From Botryosphaeria dothidea (Eukaryota > Ascomycota > Dothideomycetes > Botryosphaeriales > Botryosphaeriaceae): a stretch of 64,000 nt of DNA. The translations under genes and the position numbers were made by a program. The notes under the pieces were generated by a model. The model searched no databases. It saw nothing but the letters and a program-made list of their open reading frames with translations, and was not told the DNA's origin. Below are positions 31,807-42,650 of this stretch, piece after piece; positions within the stretch are counted from its first letter, which is position 1, and each line of letters begins with the position of its first letter. The stretch covers positions 1,612,001 to 1,676,000 of the forward strand of contig WWBZ02000040.1 in NCBI GenBank assembly GCA_011503125.2, read 5' to 3'.

Positions 31807-33901
31807 TCAAAGATCAAATCCACACAACACATGTGGCGGCGGCTCTTCAGGCATGATTCCATCCTTAAACGTCCCTGTCTTGCTCAGATATTCATATGCC
31901 TCCTTCAGCACTTCGCCATATACCTGAGGCTCCGCGTGGGCATATACGTTCTCCGGTGGAGCGCCGTCAGGCAGCCAGATGCGCTCCCATTGACCGTTGT
32001 CAGGGCGACGATAGCACGGCGTCCGGTCGATGTACTGGACAGGTTGGCTCTTGAAGCTTGTGAGTTGATTGTCGGCACGGCGGGTTGTATATGTTGATAT
32101 GTCGGCTCCAGCAGCCACACCGGGAACCCCCGTGTTAGCAGGCTGTTGTGATTGCTGTGGCTGACCGAAGCCATTCGACTGAGGTGCTGAAAGGCCGCTT
32201 GACGCAGGCTGGCCAAATGGAGATGCTGTTGGTTGTGCTGGTGCTCCAAAGGCGCTTGCCGAGGGCTGAGACGGTGCCCCGAATGGAGATGGCTTTGCGG
32301 CTGCTTGTCCGAAAGGGCTAGCTGCAGGCTGCTGCTGTCCAAATGCTCCTGCTCCTGATTGTTGATTTATAGGCTGCCCGAATCCCCCTGATTGCTGCTG
32401 CTGTTGACCGAGCTGGCCGAAAGGGCTGTTTGCAGCCGGTTGAGCTGCTTGCCCAAAAGCTGGCTGGCCGAACCCCGGCGCTCCTGTTGGTTTCCCGAAA
32501 GCCCCTGTTCCAGCTGGCTGCGAGGGTTGACCAAAAGTTGTGCCGCCTGCGGGTTGACCAAATGCCGGTTTGGCACCGAATGCTCCAGCAGCAGGTTGTC
32601 CAAATGTGCCGGGCTGTGAAGCTTGGCCGAACGCTGGCGCAGCGCCTGATGTCGACCCTGCATTTGCCGCCTGGCCGAAAGCCGAGGGGGCTGACGGCGC
32701 TCCGAAGGCCGGCTTGCCAAACGCTTGATTCGCGCCTTGATTCGCGCCTTGATTCGCGCCTTGATTCGCGCCGCCCAGTGGAGATGGTGATCCGAAAGCT
32801 GACTGTTGATTTGCAGCACCACCAAATGCAGACGCCCTTCCAAATGCGCTTTGCTGTTGGCCAGCAGCAGCACCAAATGCACTTGTTTGTCCGAATGTTG
32901 CCCCCTGTGATGGCCTTGCCGCTGCGCCAAAGGCCGTGGGTTGTCTGAAAGCGGCATTTCCTTGTCCGAAAGCGCCAGCCTGTGGTTGTTGCTGCTGTTG
33001 TGATTGTCCCACCGCTCCGCCGGGCTGGCCAGCTTGCTTGGGAATATCGAGTCTGTTGGGATGAACATTCTCGCCCTCCTGAACGTACTGGCAAGCGCCA
33101 TCTAAGTTGCCGAGAATATTCTGGATTTGATTGTTCACCTGGCCGAGTAACTGGGTTTCTTCTTGTGCCTACATTTTCTGTTATCAGAGGATGCGTCATG
33201 ACTCCTGCACATTTCACTGACAGCTTGTTGAGGATTTCCTGTCCGCATGGCCGCATAATAACGTAAGCGCATTTCCTCAGGACTCTGCTCCATAATCGGG
33301 CCTTCAATCAGGTGCCGCGGTCCCAACCTTGCTGGTGAGTAGGTTGAGAATGGCCATATTGGGCGATCGCCGGTCAAGTCTTGCTGAACCACAGCGGGAT
33401 CCAAGCCGAACCTGGAATAGAGTTCAATAAGTCGTGCCATTGGAGTGATCTCAACGGAACTTACTTGTAATCTTGCCTGGGACCTAAAACCAACGTCAGC
33501 TTGACTAAATCCAAAAAAAAATTGACAATAGTAGGTGAGGGTAATTTAGAAGCGAGAATTCGCCATGAGGTTGAAAAAAAAATAAACGTCACAAATTCAG
33601 ATTCGCGCCAGAGTAGACTAGGGCGAAATGAAAAAAAAAAACAAGGGTTCATGAAGCAGCATGACTTACCGCCTCGTTGGCCGCCTCTGGGGCCCTGACC
33701 GCCGGTGTTGGCATTGCCCAAAGCAGCAAAGCGGTTCTGGTTCTGCTGGATACCACGATTCTGGGTGTGGGCGCCTGGGTGGTCGAATTTACACCTGTCT
33801 GGTGGACATCAGCGGAATGAACGGGAGGGGGAAAAGGAACAAAGGATAAACCTACCGCCGAACTTGCAGTTGCCCTGAAGATAGAACTTGCAAGGGGCCA
33901 T
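31807..33901 (-). CDS. CCCH zinc-finger FG nucleoporin (Nup42/Amo1-like)
   Basis: Five exons: 33901-33856, 33798-33670, 33483-33465 (19 nt), 33411-33222 and 33168-31807; introns of 57, 186, 53 and 53 nt; 581 aa. The N-terminus MAPCKFYLQGNCKFGDRCKF carries a CCCH finger (C4, C12, C18, H22). A conserved block follows (YKFGLDPAVVQQDLTGDRPI), then about 300 residues of FG repeats (AFGQ, GFGQ, PFGQ), then a conserved C-terminal segment (YIDRTPCYRRPDNGQWERIW). This order matches fission yeast Amo1 and yeast Nup42/Rip1, which sit on the cytoplasmic face of the nuclear pore and assist mRNA export with Gle1. A 12-bp tandem repeat encodes a small ANQG array. The 19-nt exon is well supported because both flanking junctions keep frame. 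Confidence 0.85.
32724..32771. repeat. Four 12-bp tandem repeats inside the nucleoporin gene
   Basis: CTTGATTCGCGC occurs four times in a row on the plus strand. On the coding strand it encodes repeated Ala-Asn-Gln-Gly within the FG region. The copies are identical, which suggests recent expansion. Confidence 0.95.
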
Positions 33902-34603
33902 GGCGTAGCGTGGGGGAGAGTCGTGGAGTCTAGCAATTTAGTAGCAACTTTGTGTTGGCGTTAGCATCTCTGGGGAAGATAAGAATAAGGCGGCCGAGTA
34001 GGTGAAGGAGGGCATGTCCGTCAGTGAAGGTCGGTGTCAGTATAGCCGAGACTCGATTGGCGACGGGCCGAGACGAGGAATGCGGCGGTTTTGGGCGACG
34101 CGACGCGCGCTGCATGCGGGTTGCGGCCGTGACACCGCCGCGGTGCGGGTGGGGCGACGGCGTACCTGGAGTACATGGTGGGCGCGCGGAGGGGCGAGGC
34201 TGAGCGGCGCGTCGAGAGATAGTTGAGGGCGTGGGCGCAGATGCAGATCGCGGAGAGTGAGCTGCTGGGCTGCTGTAGGCAAGCGCGGCCGGGGTGACGC
34301 GCGCCTGGAGCAAAGCGGCGTCGAGTTGCGGCACGCCAAGGCCAGCGAGCGCCGGCGGGTGAGGCCGCGGGCGTGCAGCCACGAGGAGCTTCCAGATCAC
34401 TCATTGACCACCGGGCCTGCTGTCGCATCGCGCTCGCCATGCTGCCGGCGACTCGTTCGCCCTCCACCGAGTCCACCGCAGCCCTCGCACAAAGCCTTCC
34501 CGACTCCTGAGCTCCCAGCGCTTCCCAAGACCTGCGCCTCCTCTAGCTTGCGCCGCTACCCAGAAACCTCTCCTTGCGCCCTCCAGCTTGCCCGCACCGC
34601 TCG
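33902..34603. promoter_or_regulatory. Divergent promoter, nucleoporin / small membrane gene
   Basis: 702 bp between head-to-head genes. It is GC-rich and full of overlapping random frames. The right half is C/T-rich upstream of the ATG at 34604. No clear TATA box is seen. Confidence 0.45.
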
Positions 34604-34996
34604 ATGCACCCTTTTTCCGTCCTGACCGCGGGCATCTTCGTAGCTGGATACATCACCGCGCGCTGGGACCTCGTCACAAGGCTGTATGAACTTGCGATCT
34701 TCGCCTGGGATCACGGTGTTGTGGTGCGTCAATTCGTCCCTACCCCATCCTCCGCCCAACCGTACTAAGCTCCCGCGTCACAGACGCGCGCTGCTAAAGG
34801 ATTTGTCGTCCTGTCAATTGCTTTTTTTGTCATCATCGTACCCGTTGACCGCATTGCCGCGCACGAGGCCGACGAGGTTAGCCCTCTGATATTCTGCTAC
34901 CACCTGTCGCAAGGCTGACATCACAATTAGCACCCCCGAACCGGAGGAGGAGGCATCTCCGCACGCGAACAGTTGAAGCGACGAGGGTCCTTTTGA
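34604..34996 (+). CDS. Small conserved membrane protein (92 aa)
   Basis: Exons 34604-34723, 34784-34876 and 34931-34996, with introns of 60 nt (perfect TACTAAGC branch) and 54 nt, give 92 aa. It starts MHPFSVLTAGIFVAGYITAR, with two hydrophobic segments (about 3-19 and 49-66) and a short basic tail ending AREQLKRRGSF. All joins are phase 0. I believe small proteins of this shape are widespread in filamentous fungi, but I know no assigned function. Its TGA lies only 20 nt before the ATG of GPI1, so the two may share a transcript, or the GPI1 promoter lies inside this gene. Confidence 0.7.
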
Positions 34997-35016
34997 CAGG
35001 GGTGCGGAATGTTGAC

Positions 35017-37389
35017 ATGGTCACGAACAATGGGTTGATGCGCATTTTCTGGCCCTCAGATACGCCCACCAAGCCTACTGCCGGTGTGCTGGTGGGATGG
35101 AGGAACTCGGAGCTGGACATCTTTGTCGTTACCGTCCTTCGCGAGGTCGAGGTGAGCACTACGGTGCGTGATATGTCCTGGCAACGATGCTTACTCTTTA
35201 CTAGCCCCGAGCAGTCGACAATGCTCTTCGCGTGGGCACACTGTTCCGCAACGCGCCCTACCCCATGACCAATGTCCTCGACCGATGCGGAAATTCATCC
35301 CTTCAAGTTCTCGGTGTCCTCAATCCCAGTAACCCCCCCGTATCTTTCGACCCAAAAACCCTTGTCGCCTATACGGGCTCGTCCTCCAAATTTCCACAGA
35401 TTTACTGTCCTGGCGAGTTCAACGTACAGGTCATTCTATTCGACCGACCGGACCCAGGACGCATGCAATACCTCTCCCTCTCACCAATTTCTCTGGCATT
35501 GTCGGATAAGCAAGGTCAGGCCGGGAAGGGCATACCACCATTAGATGGAATAGATGCGGAAGAGGAGCGAGAGAAGGAGAGGAAGCAGAAACTAGCTGAG
35601 AAGCTCAAGCTGCATACCGTAATTCGGCACACCCCCGGCCAGAAGGAACTTGCACTTCCAAACATCATCAACCAGGTCAATTGCTCCTACGAGATCGCAG
35701 CTCTCTGCCAAAAGAATGCAGGTCTCGTCGGCACCCGCTCCAAACGAGCCCTTTCTATGGGCGAAAGAGTCGTTGAGTCGGCAACAACTGCTTGGCATCA
35801 AATCCTCCTGTTGCTTTGGCACATAATGAGTTGCTACGTCTATCCCGTAATTGCAAGACTCTTCATCTTAGGACTCATAGCACACCGGATTGCCGGTGAA
35901 TTGATCCTTCGGGTCCTGGATTGGCGCCTCCTACCACACTCGGCAGCTCTAAAGGATGTATCCGCTACCGCACAGCAGGTAGATATACGATTACAACAGT
36001 TCTGCTATTGGCCTATCCAATTCCTTACCTTGCAAGAAAGAAAGGTCAATTGGCAGAGCATCACCAACAGCCATCCAGAGTACATTCGCTTCTACAACAG
36101 CCTATGGCTAGTTGCAAACGACGTGATTATTGGCATCGCTCTTGGCTCTTACATAATCGAGAACGCGGATTTTGTGGCTATTCAAGTGAATAGAATACTC
36201 ACCGAATGGTCCATCGATGGATTGCGGGGAATGATTTCATGGCTCATGGATTGGCCTGCCGGTCTGAAGCTGAACAATGAGTTGGCCCAGTTCCTTGGAG
36301 ATCTCTTCTTGTGGGTCATTGACTATTGGGCCGGTAAGCAAGACTTCATAGACATTCGTTCCATATCCACTAACGATCCTAGGCTGCATAGAGACTCTTC
36401 GGCCAATTCTCCCAGAGATTATCCAATTCATTGGATTTTCTAGCTTTGCGGGAGCCACCATGCCAATCTCGCTTTTCTCCGATCTCGTTTCCGTGCTCAC
36501 TTTGCACATCTACTCGTTCTACGTCGCTTCGGCACGCATATTCAACTGGCAGCTCAGCATCATCTTCTCACTCTTCCACCTCTTCCGCGGCAAGAAGCGT
36601 AATGTGCTACGCAACCGGATAGATTCATGCGACTACGACTTAGACCAGCTTCTCCTGGGAACAATCCTCTTCACATTACTGTTTTTCCTACTTCCCACAG
36701 TCTTCGTGTTTTACCTCACTTTCGCCTCGGCGAGGATGGCAATCATCATCCTCAAAGCCATTCTGGATACCCTGCTCATGTTGTTGAATCATTTTCCAAT
36801 ATTCGCTCTAATGCTCCGCATCAAGGATTCCCGGCGCCTGCCTGGTATGTTCGCCCGATGCCTCGCTCTTTTTACATGAGCTGACCGTCAACTGCAGGTG
36901 GCATCCGTTTTGATCTCCAAGATACCCGTTCCGCCCGCTTACCGGAACAAAAACCTCTCTCCGCGCCGACATCCTACATCATCCTCAAGGTACGATAGAC
37001 TCCAATTTTTGTCCAGCTCACGACTAACTTCACACACGTAGTCCGTCCCCCTTGGCTTCTGGGAGATGTTCAACCAGTATTGCCAGCTCGGCAACCGCAT
37101 CCGCAAGCATTACATCTCACCCGGCGTCTTCCTCTGCCTGGTCACCGGCCGCTTCGTGCCGCCCATCCACCGCAAGAACCTGTATTCACTACAATACAGC
37201 ATGCTCCCGGCTCGACGCGCCGGCATTCTCGAGCTGTGGGCCCGATTGACCGCAGCGAAGGACGAGAAAGGAAAGAGAAAGGGAGATGGGGTGAATGGGT
37301 ACGCAGGAGGTGGTATGGGGAAAAGTAATGGTAGGAGTAGTAATGGGAGTGCGAAGAAGAAGGAGGGGAGGTTGTGGTGGGCCACGTAG
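35017..37389 (+). CDS. GPI1: GPI-GlcNAc transferase subunit Gpi1 (PIG-Q)
   Basis: Five exons: 35017-35151, 35205-36333, 36383-36844, 36898-36989 and 37042-37389; introns of 53, 49, 53 and 52 nt; 721 aa. It starts MVTNNGLMRIFWPSD and has WRNSELDIFVVTVL early. Several membrane helices follow in the middle and C-terminal half (for example LLLGTILFTLLFFLLPTVFV). The family signature region includes GFWEMFNQYCQLGNRIRKHY. Gpi1 is a subunit of the ER complex that transfers GlcNAc to phosphatidylinositol, the first step of GPI-anchor synthesis, and so feeds wall mannoproteins. The C-terminus after about residue 690 is a low-complexity Lys/Gly/Ser tail ending LWWAT. All four junctions maintain the PIG-Q frame. 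Confidence 0.92.
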
Positions 37390-38207
37390 AGAAAGTGCTT
37401 CTTTTGAAGGAACGTGGTAATGCGAGTATGTGTAGATGTTATAATGGATTCATGTATGAGTTTTTGACTCAAAGGGTAGTTGGCGGGCATGGACCACGTG
37501 CTTGTAGGCTTGATGCAGCTGACCGCATGGATTCAAACATAAGTTTGGATCTGCTGAGCAAACCGAACTTTAAGAGCACTGTTTCCTTTCCGACCTAGCT
37601 GTAATTTAGGAGGTATTTAAACCACTGGGTCTCGCTATGGGAAAGGCTCTATAGGTATCTCATCACCAACAGTATTGTCAAATCTTTAAGACAATTTGGG
37701 CACTGGTTTTTGGGCTACGGCTTCCAGTGTCAAATCTTATCTTTTGTGGGTCGGTCCAAAACCGAACATGCAGTAAGCAATCAATTTTTGATTCTTCAAA
37801 GCGGAACTCAAGTACTGTCGTCACTATGATAGGATCGGCTCTGAATGCTTAAGGTGCTTCTGAAGTAGACATTAGCCATGGGATGCAGGCCAACAGTCTG
37901 CTTTATTTCTAGCCCTTGAGTCAATTCGTGTTGAAAGGACGTCCTAGGCGGAGGTGTTAAGAAGATTAGAAGACTAATTTAATGGCTCCTGGACTTACTT
38001 TAATCGCTTTACAAGATCTGTTGTTATGGCGTAAAGTTCTAGGCTGCACATATAGAGCCTCTTGCATATACAGCATTTGCCGTTGCATCACCTAGTACAA
38101 TACTAGTATATATTCATCGATTAACCGTATGACTTCATACGAGGCAAGAATGGTCATATGCTCAATATACCTTACGCTTATTCTACACAAGAAAAGGTAA
38201 ATACCTG

Positions 38208-38345
38208 TTGGAAATCACGTGTTTCAAGGTCTCCTTATATCACACCACATAGCTTAGCCACAATCACTCGTATAAGAGGCAAGCGGGTCACCTAACCTCT
38301 TCCTCCTCATGCCAATCATCAATGGATCATCGTTGTTCATCAACA
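38208..38345. mobile_element. Possible solo LTR
   Basis: The segment begins TGTTGGAAATC and ends GTTCATCAACA, so TGTTG/CAACA form 5-bp inverted ends of the TG...CA type. It is flanked on both sides by TACC (38204-38207 and 38346-38349), like a target-site duplication. A purine-rich tract (AAGAAAAGG) lies just left of it. A TATA-like CTTATATC sits inside. No internal element or second LTR was found, so this is tentative. Confidence 0.25.
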
Positions 38346-39725
38346 TACCAACAATACCTATTAGGCTTTTATTCACTACCTTCATCCTCCGGGCTTTCGG
38401 TATAATACTAGGTCTTTAATTTCATAAGACCGTGTTCTCTGTGGACCGAGACTCTTTCAAATGCTTACCTACTCTACGGTGCCAATCACGACATAGGACA
38501 AGCCCAATCTATTTACAGTAGCTCGGCTGCCCAGTATCACCGAATGCTGTAATCATTACAGGCAAGCATATTGATGAAATGTGATGGGTGAATCAATCAT
38601 AATGAGTGAATGAATAACTGAATTCTTGAGTAACTAGAAACTATCTGCAACTAAATAGAAGCAGTTGACAAATCATCAGACTAATGACAAATATCGAAAA
38701 TAGAATTGATACCATGATAGTCGAACTTGTGTATGAAAGCTGATACATAAGCATTGCAGATCAGGTTACAGCTGATCTCAATTTCCATCACATATAGTAG
38801 TGACAAGAACGGTCCGTAGTGATTCGAGGTATTGGCTAAATAAGGAGTCTCAACAAATTCCGCGGTAGAGACCACAGCGAACTTACCCGATCAGGCAATT
38901 CAGCGAGACACTCGCATCACAGCGTTTCTCATCCCCCCTCTTAGCATCTAGAAGCTACAAAACATAAATACTTCACTAAAGATCTTTGTACAAAGCGGCA
39001 TATCCCCAGGATCTTGCAATGCCCATTACCAGCATCATGACCTAGTCATGAATAGCTCGCCGACATGGCAGAGTACATAGACCCAACAAACGGCTTACCT
39101 CACAGCGCCCAGCCGAGGGATGCTGTGGATCCTTTCCCCCATCACGATACTAGTTACTCAGCACACTGACCAGAGGTTTCTAGACATGGTAGAATCCTTT
39201 GACGCTCCAACTCATCCTGAACGTATCCGTACCGCCCTTTATATACCCACACCCCACCCCACCAATCAGGCAATTCACACCAGCCACCAAACACCCCGGC
39301 AGCCCCCGGATCGAAAGCAGCATCCCCCGTCCATGCAGTTCCGCTGCATGACTCAGCAGCAAGCGGACCCCGACGCCAGTTCCGCCAAAAAAAAAAAATA
39401 GTTCCGCGCACCCCACCCCCTCACCCCCATCCAAGAATCAACCCACCCGAAAGGAGGTCCGGAGAGAGACGGAGGCAGGTCACCGTGTACGGCCTCCTTT
39501 CTCAGCGCAAACAAACAAGAGCCACTTGTCCAAAAAGAACCATTCATACTCCCCCTCATCCAATTGACTTCCACCACCCCTGCTGGAGATCATCAGCAAC
39601 GTGTCGACATCTCCAACTCTCGCTCTCCTCCGGAAAGGCTGGAAAAGATGTTTCGCGACCTGTGCTTCTAATATACATAAAATTTGCGACAGCCTTCAAT
39701 AAGATTTGACTTCGTGGGGACTGAA

Positions 39726-39893
39726 CGGAAGCATTCAGCCGGACGCGCTCGTGTTTTTTTTTTCCCTCGCGATAGGGCCCAACCGGACGAATGCTTCGGC
39801 TTCCTATGGCAGTCTTGATTAAACCTTTGTCATTGTTTGGCCTATTTATGAGCGTGTCACATTCGGCGCTAACTGCCGGCTGCAGCGTCCCTC
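39726..39893. repeat. Dispersed repeat, copy B, with inverted arms
   Basis: The left arm CGGAAGCATTCAGCCGGA (39726-39743) and right arm ACCGGACGAATGCTTCGG (39782-39799) are imperfect inverted copies around a T-rich loop. From 39808 the sequence GGCAGTCTTGATTAAACCTT continues to GCAGCGTCCCTC (39893), matching copy A at 12532-12601. The hairpin plus recurrence suggests a foldback or MITE-like relic. Confidence 0.55.
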
Positions 39894-40349
39894 CGTAGAC
39901 TCAAGCTTCCACGCCGTCTCACGTCCACAATTGGCTACACCCACACAAAGCTTGCCCGATTACCTTTCCTTCCAGACCTTTCTCTACGGTTTCGATCTTC
40001 AGGGACCCAGATCGATCTTAGTCGTCATTCCCAAGGTCACGATTCACGTGCGATGATGAATATTGTTGTACATGTAGAATTCCCATTGCATTGAACCCGT
40101 TACACCCGTCCTCCCTTTGGTGCGTAAAACTAAATAATAGCACTACCCATAACGAACCCTAGTACGAAGAAGAGGATGTTCGACCCTCTCCCCCAACCAA
40201 AAAAAAGAAAAAAGAAAATCATACAAAAACCCCCTTTTTGGTATTCTTGAGGTAGCAAAAAACAAAATTTCTTCGGATCGCGTGTCAGCAGTGGAACCCA
40301 TACAGTACCCAAAAACTCTTATCGTGCAAGTTTAAGAGGCAACCATAAT

Positions 40350-42074
40350 TTACAGCTCGTCGTGGCCCTCAATGTCGGCCTCGTCATCGACAACGGCATC
40401 CTTGACTGCCTCGGCGGCCTTGGAAGCCTTCTCCTTGATACCCTCCTTAGCTTCATCGGCCTTCTCCTTGGCCTCCTCGGTGGCGGCAGGAGCCTGGCTA
40501 GCCTGGTCCTCGTCGGCCTTCTCATCGGCCGTGGCAGTGTAGGCGTCGATGCCGTGGCTGCCGTTCTCGGCGATGAACTTGGCGAGGTCCTCAACGGTGC
40601 GGGAGCCGCTGTACTCAAGGGGCTCGTCCTTCTTGCCGGCGCGGAAAAGCTTGATGGTGGGGAAGCCCTGAATCTCATCGGGAACATCGTTGGCGGTAGC
40701 GTCAATCTTGGCAACAGAAACCTTGGAAGCGAAGTCCTTGTTCTTGGCGAACAGAGTAGCGAGCTCATCGTACTTGGGGGCGAGAGACTTGCAGTGACCG
40801 CACCAGGGAGCATAGAACTCAAGGAGAACGTCCTTGTCGTTGTCAATGACCTCCTGCTGGTAGGAGTTGGCAACGACGACAGTGACGGGACCCTCCTGCT
40901 CCTCGGGGACGGGCTCAGACTTGATGCTGGGCTCAATCTTGTCTGCAATGAAGTCATCGACGTACTTGCCAACGGCCTTTTTGGTGATCTTCTCCTCCTG
41001 GTTGAAGGGGAACTTCTGGTTCTTGGCCGGGTCCTGGATGGCGAAAGCGGGCCACTTGCCGACCTCGAGGTTGAGGTTGGCACCATGCTGACCGAAAGTC
41101 TTAGCGTCGATGGTGGCGAAGTTAATCTTGCCCTTCTGCTTCTCAGCGATGGGCTTGAGCTCCTTGGCGAGCTCCTCACGCTCCTCGGGAGTCTCGGCGA
41201 AGATGTAAGCCAGAGGAATGCCGGCGCTCATGTAGCTAGCGTAGGTCTCAGGACCGACCTCGCCAACAAGAGGAGTGGCGGCGGTCTTGATGAACTTCTC
41301 GAGAGCCTCCTTCTCGATCGTCTCCTTGTAAATGTCCTTGCCCTCATCGAAGGACTTGTAGAGAACAATGGCGGGCTGCTTGACGCCCTCGGCCTCGGCA
41401 ACCGAGGCATCGTTGATGGCACCGAAGAGGTACTCGTCGCGGAGGTCGGAAGCGACGGAGGTAAATGTCTCGTTGGTGGACTTGTCGTCCTTGTCGAAGT
41501 AGGCGACCAAAACGACCTTGTCGGCGGTCTTGAACTCCTCGAGGCTGTCCTTGGCGAGGGTGGAGACGGCGGGGAGGGACTGCTTGGTCATATACGACAC
41601 AATACTGCAACGTCTGTTAGCAAGATATTCTGCAAATGTGCATCGAGACAGCGCGCGGAAACGTACGCATCCGCCTTCCTCTGGCCGGCGTAGGGAGCGA
41701 TGGAGTCAAGGCCACGGAAGACCTTGAGGGTCGGGTAACCCTCGACGCCATACTCCTGGCACAGCTCGGTCTGGGCAGTGCAGTCGACCTTGGCGAGCTT
41801 GATGTTCTTCTCCTTCAGCTGGGTGGCAGCCTCCTCATACTCGGGAGCGAGCGCCTTGCAGTGGCCGCACCACGGGGCGAAGACTGGGGGAAGAGGTCAG
41901 TCTGGGTCAATCGTGTCCATCGAGGAGAAGGCCCAACGTACACTCGGCGAGCACAAGCTCGTTGCCCTTGACGAAGTCGCCGAAGGTGTCCTTGGTGAGC
42001 TCCTCAACGTCGGAAGCCGAGGCGAGAGCGGCGGCGCTCACGAGGCCGAATACAACGGACTTGAAGTTCTTCAT
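40350..42074 (-). CDS. PDI1: Protein disulfide isomerase, ER-retained
   Basis: Exons 42074-41942, 41883-41667 and 41604-40350, with introns of 58 and 62 nt, give 534 aa. There is a signal peptide at about 1-20 ([20 protein letters not shown]). The a domain has active site CGHC at 50-53, b and b' domains follow, and the a' domain has a second CGHC at 385-388. An Ala/Glu/Lys-rich acidic tail ends in the ER-retrieval signal HDEL. It catalyses disulfide formation and isomerisation in the ER with Ero1. Codon choice is extremely biased toward C/G-ended codons, typical of a highly expressed fungal gene, which creates long antisense open frames. Its 576-bp upstream region has a TTATAAGG element about 100 bp before the start. 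I did not find a perfect unfolded-protein-response element. Confidence 0.97.
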
Positions 42075-42650
42075 GGTGGTGTGTTGTGCAATTGACGCGG
42101 AGGGAGGGGATGTGGAAGGATGGTCGTGGAGAGGCTACTCGGAGCTCTTGTAAAAGGCCCGCTTGCTGGAGTGATTTATAAGGCAGGTGCCGGGGGCGAT
42201 TTAGAGGTGCAAGCTGGCCTTTAGTTTCAACCGCGCGGAGGGCCTGCACGGCTGCCTTGGCGCAGGAGCTTGGGCCGAGGGTCCACTCAATCCGCACTCA
42301 GATGCACATGCAGCAGCCAACCACAGCCGCCGTAGTCCGCGTCCACGGCCCTGTCTTCCTGTTGCTTTCTATTTTGACTGCCGCTGCTCCACTGCCGCCA
42401 GTCCCGAGAGCCATTCCGCCCCAGCTGCTGCATTGAGACAACCTAACGCCAGCCTCAGCCAACATTGCCGCAATAAAGTGGTTGACATGATTAGAAAGAG
42501 GCCACGGTTTCGTTCTCCGCTTAGCCTGAATTAAGCTCGACCAACACGCGCGCCATCCAGGCACGCTCACCACACCATCATGGCGCGCACGTGTTCGTAT
42601 TCTAATTTCGCACTGTCCTATTTCAAAGCAACCCAAAACCAAGTGCTATG
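42075..42650. promoter_or_regulatory. PDI1 promoter region / ATG22 3' flank
   Basis: 576 bp between the PDI start and the ATG22 stop, both minus strand. A TATA-like TTATAAGG (plus-strand 42177-42184) lies about 100 bp upstream of the PDI ATG, and CACGTG occurs at about 42589. The ATG22 3' UTR must end in here too. Confidence 0.45.

Larger units (their letters stand above)
37390..40349. other. AT-rich gene-free block with repeat remnants
   Basis: Nearly 3 kb without a defensible gene. Two 60-nt stretches counted by eye (38101-38160 and 38161-38220) are 33% and 35% GC, much lower than neighbouring genes. It contains a possible solo LTR (38208-38345), copy B of a dispersed repeat (39726-39893) and a 12-A homopolymer near 39386-39398. 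The pattern suggests old transposon insertions degraded by mutation, possibly RIP. The right-hand 200 bp probably include the PDI 3' UTR. Confidence 0.55.

Noticed and set aside
36383..37389. Separate gene for the C-terminal half of GPI1
   Set aside because: Three in-phase introns link it to the upstream exons and the joined protein matches PIG-Q throughout.
40362..41693. 443-codon plus-strand frame over PDI1
   Set aside because: It is exactly antisense to the PDI coding exon; the open frame results from PDI's extreme C/G-ended codon bias. The product is a Leu/Gly/Val shadow without family features.
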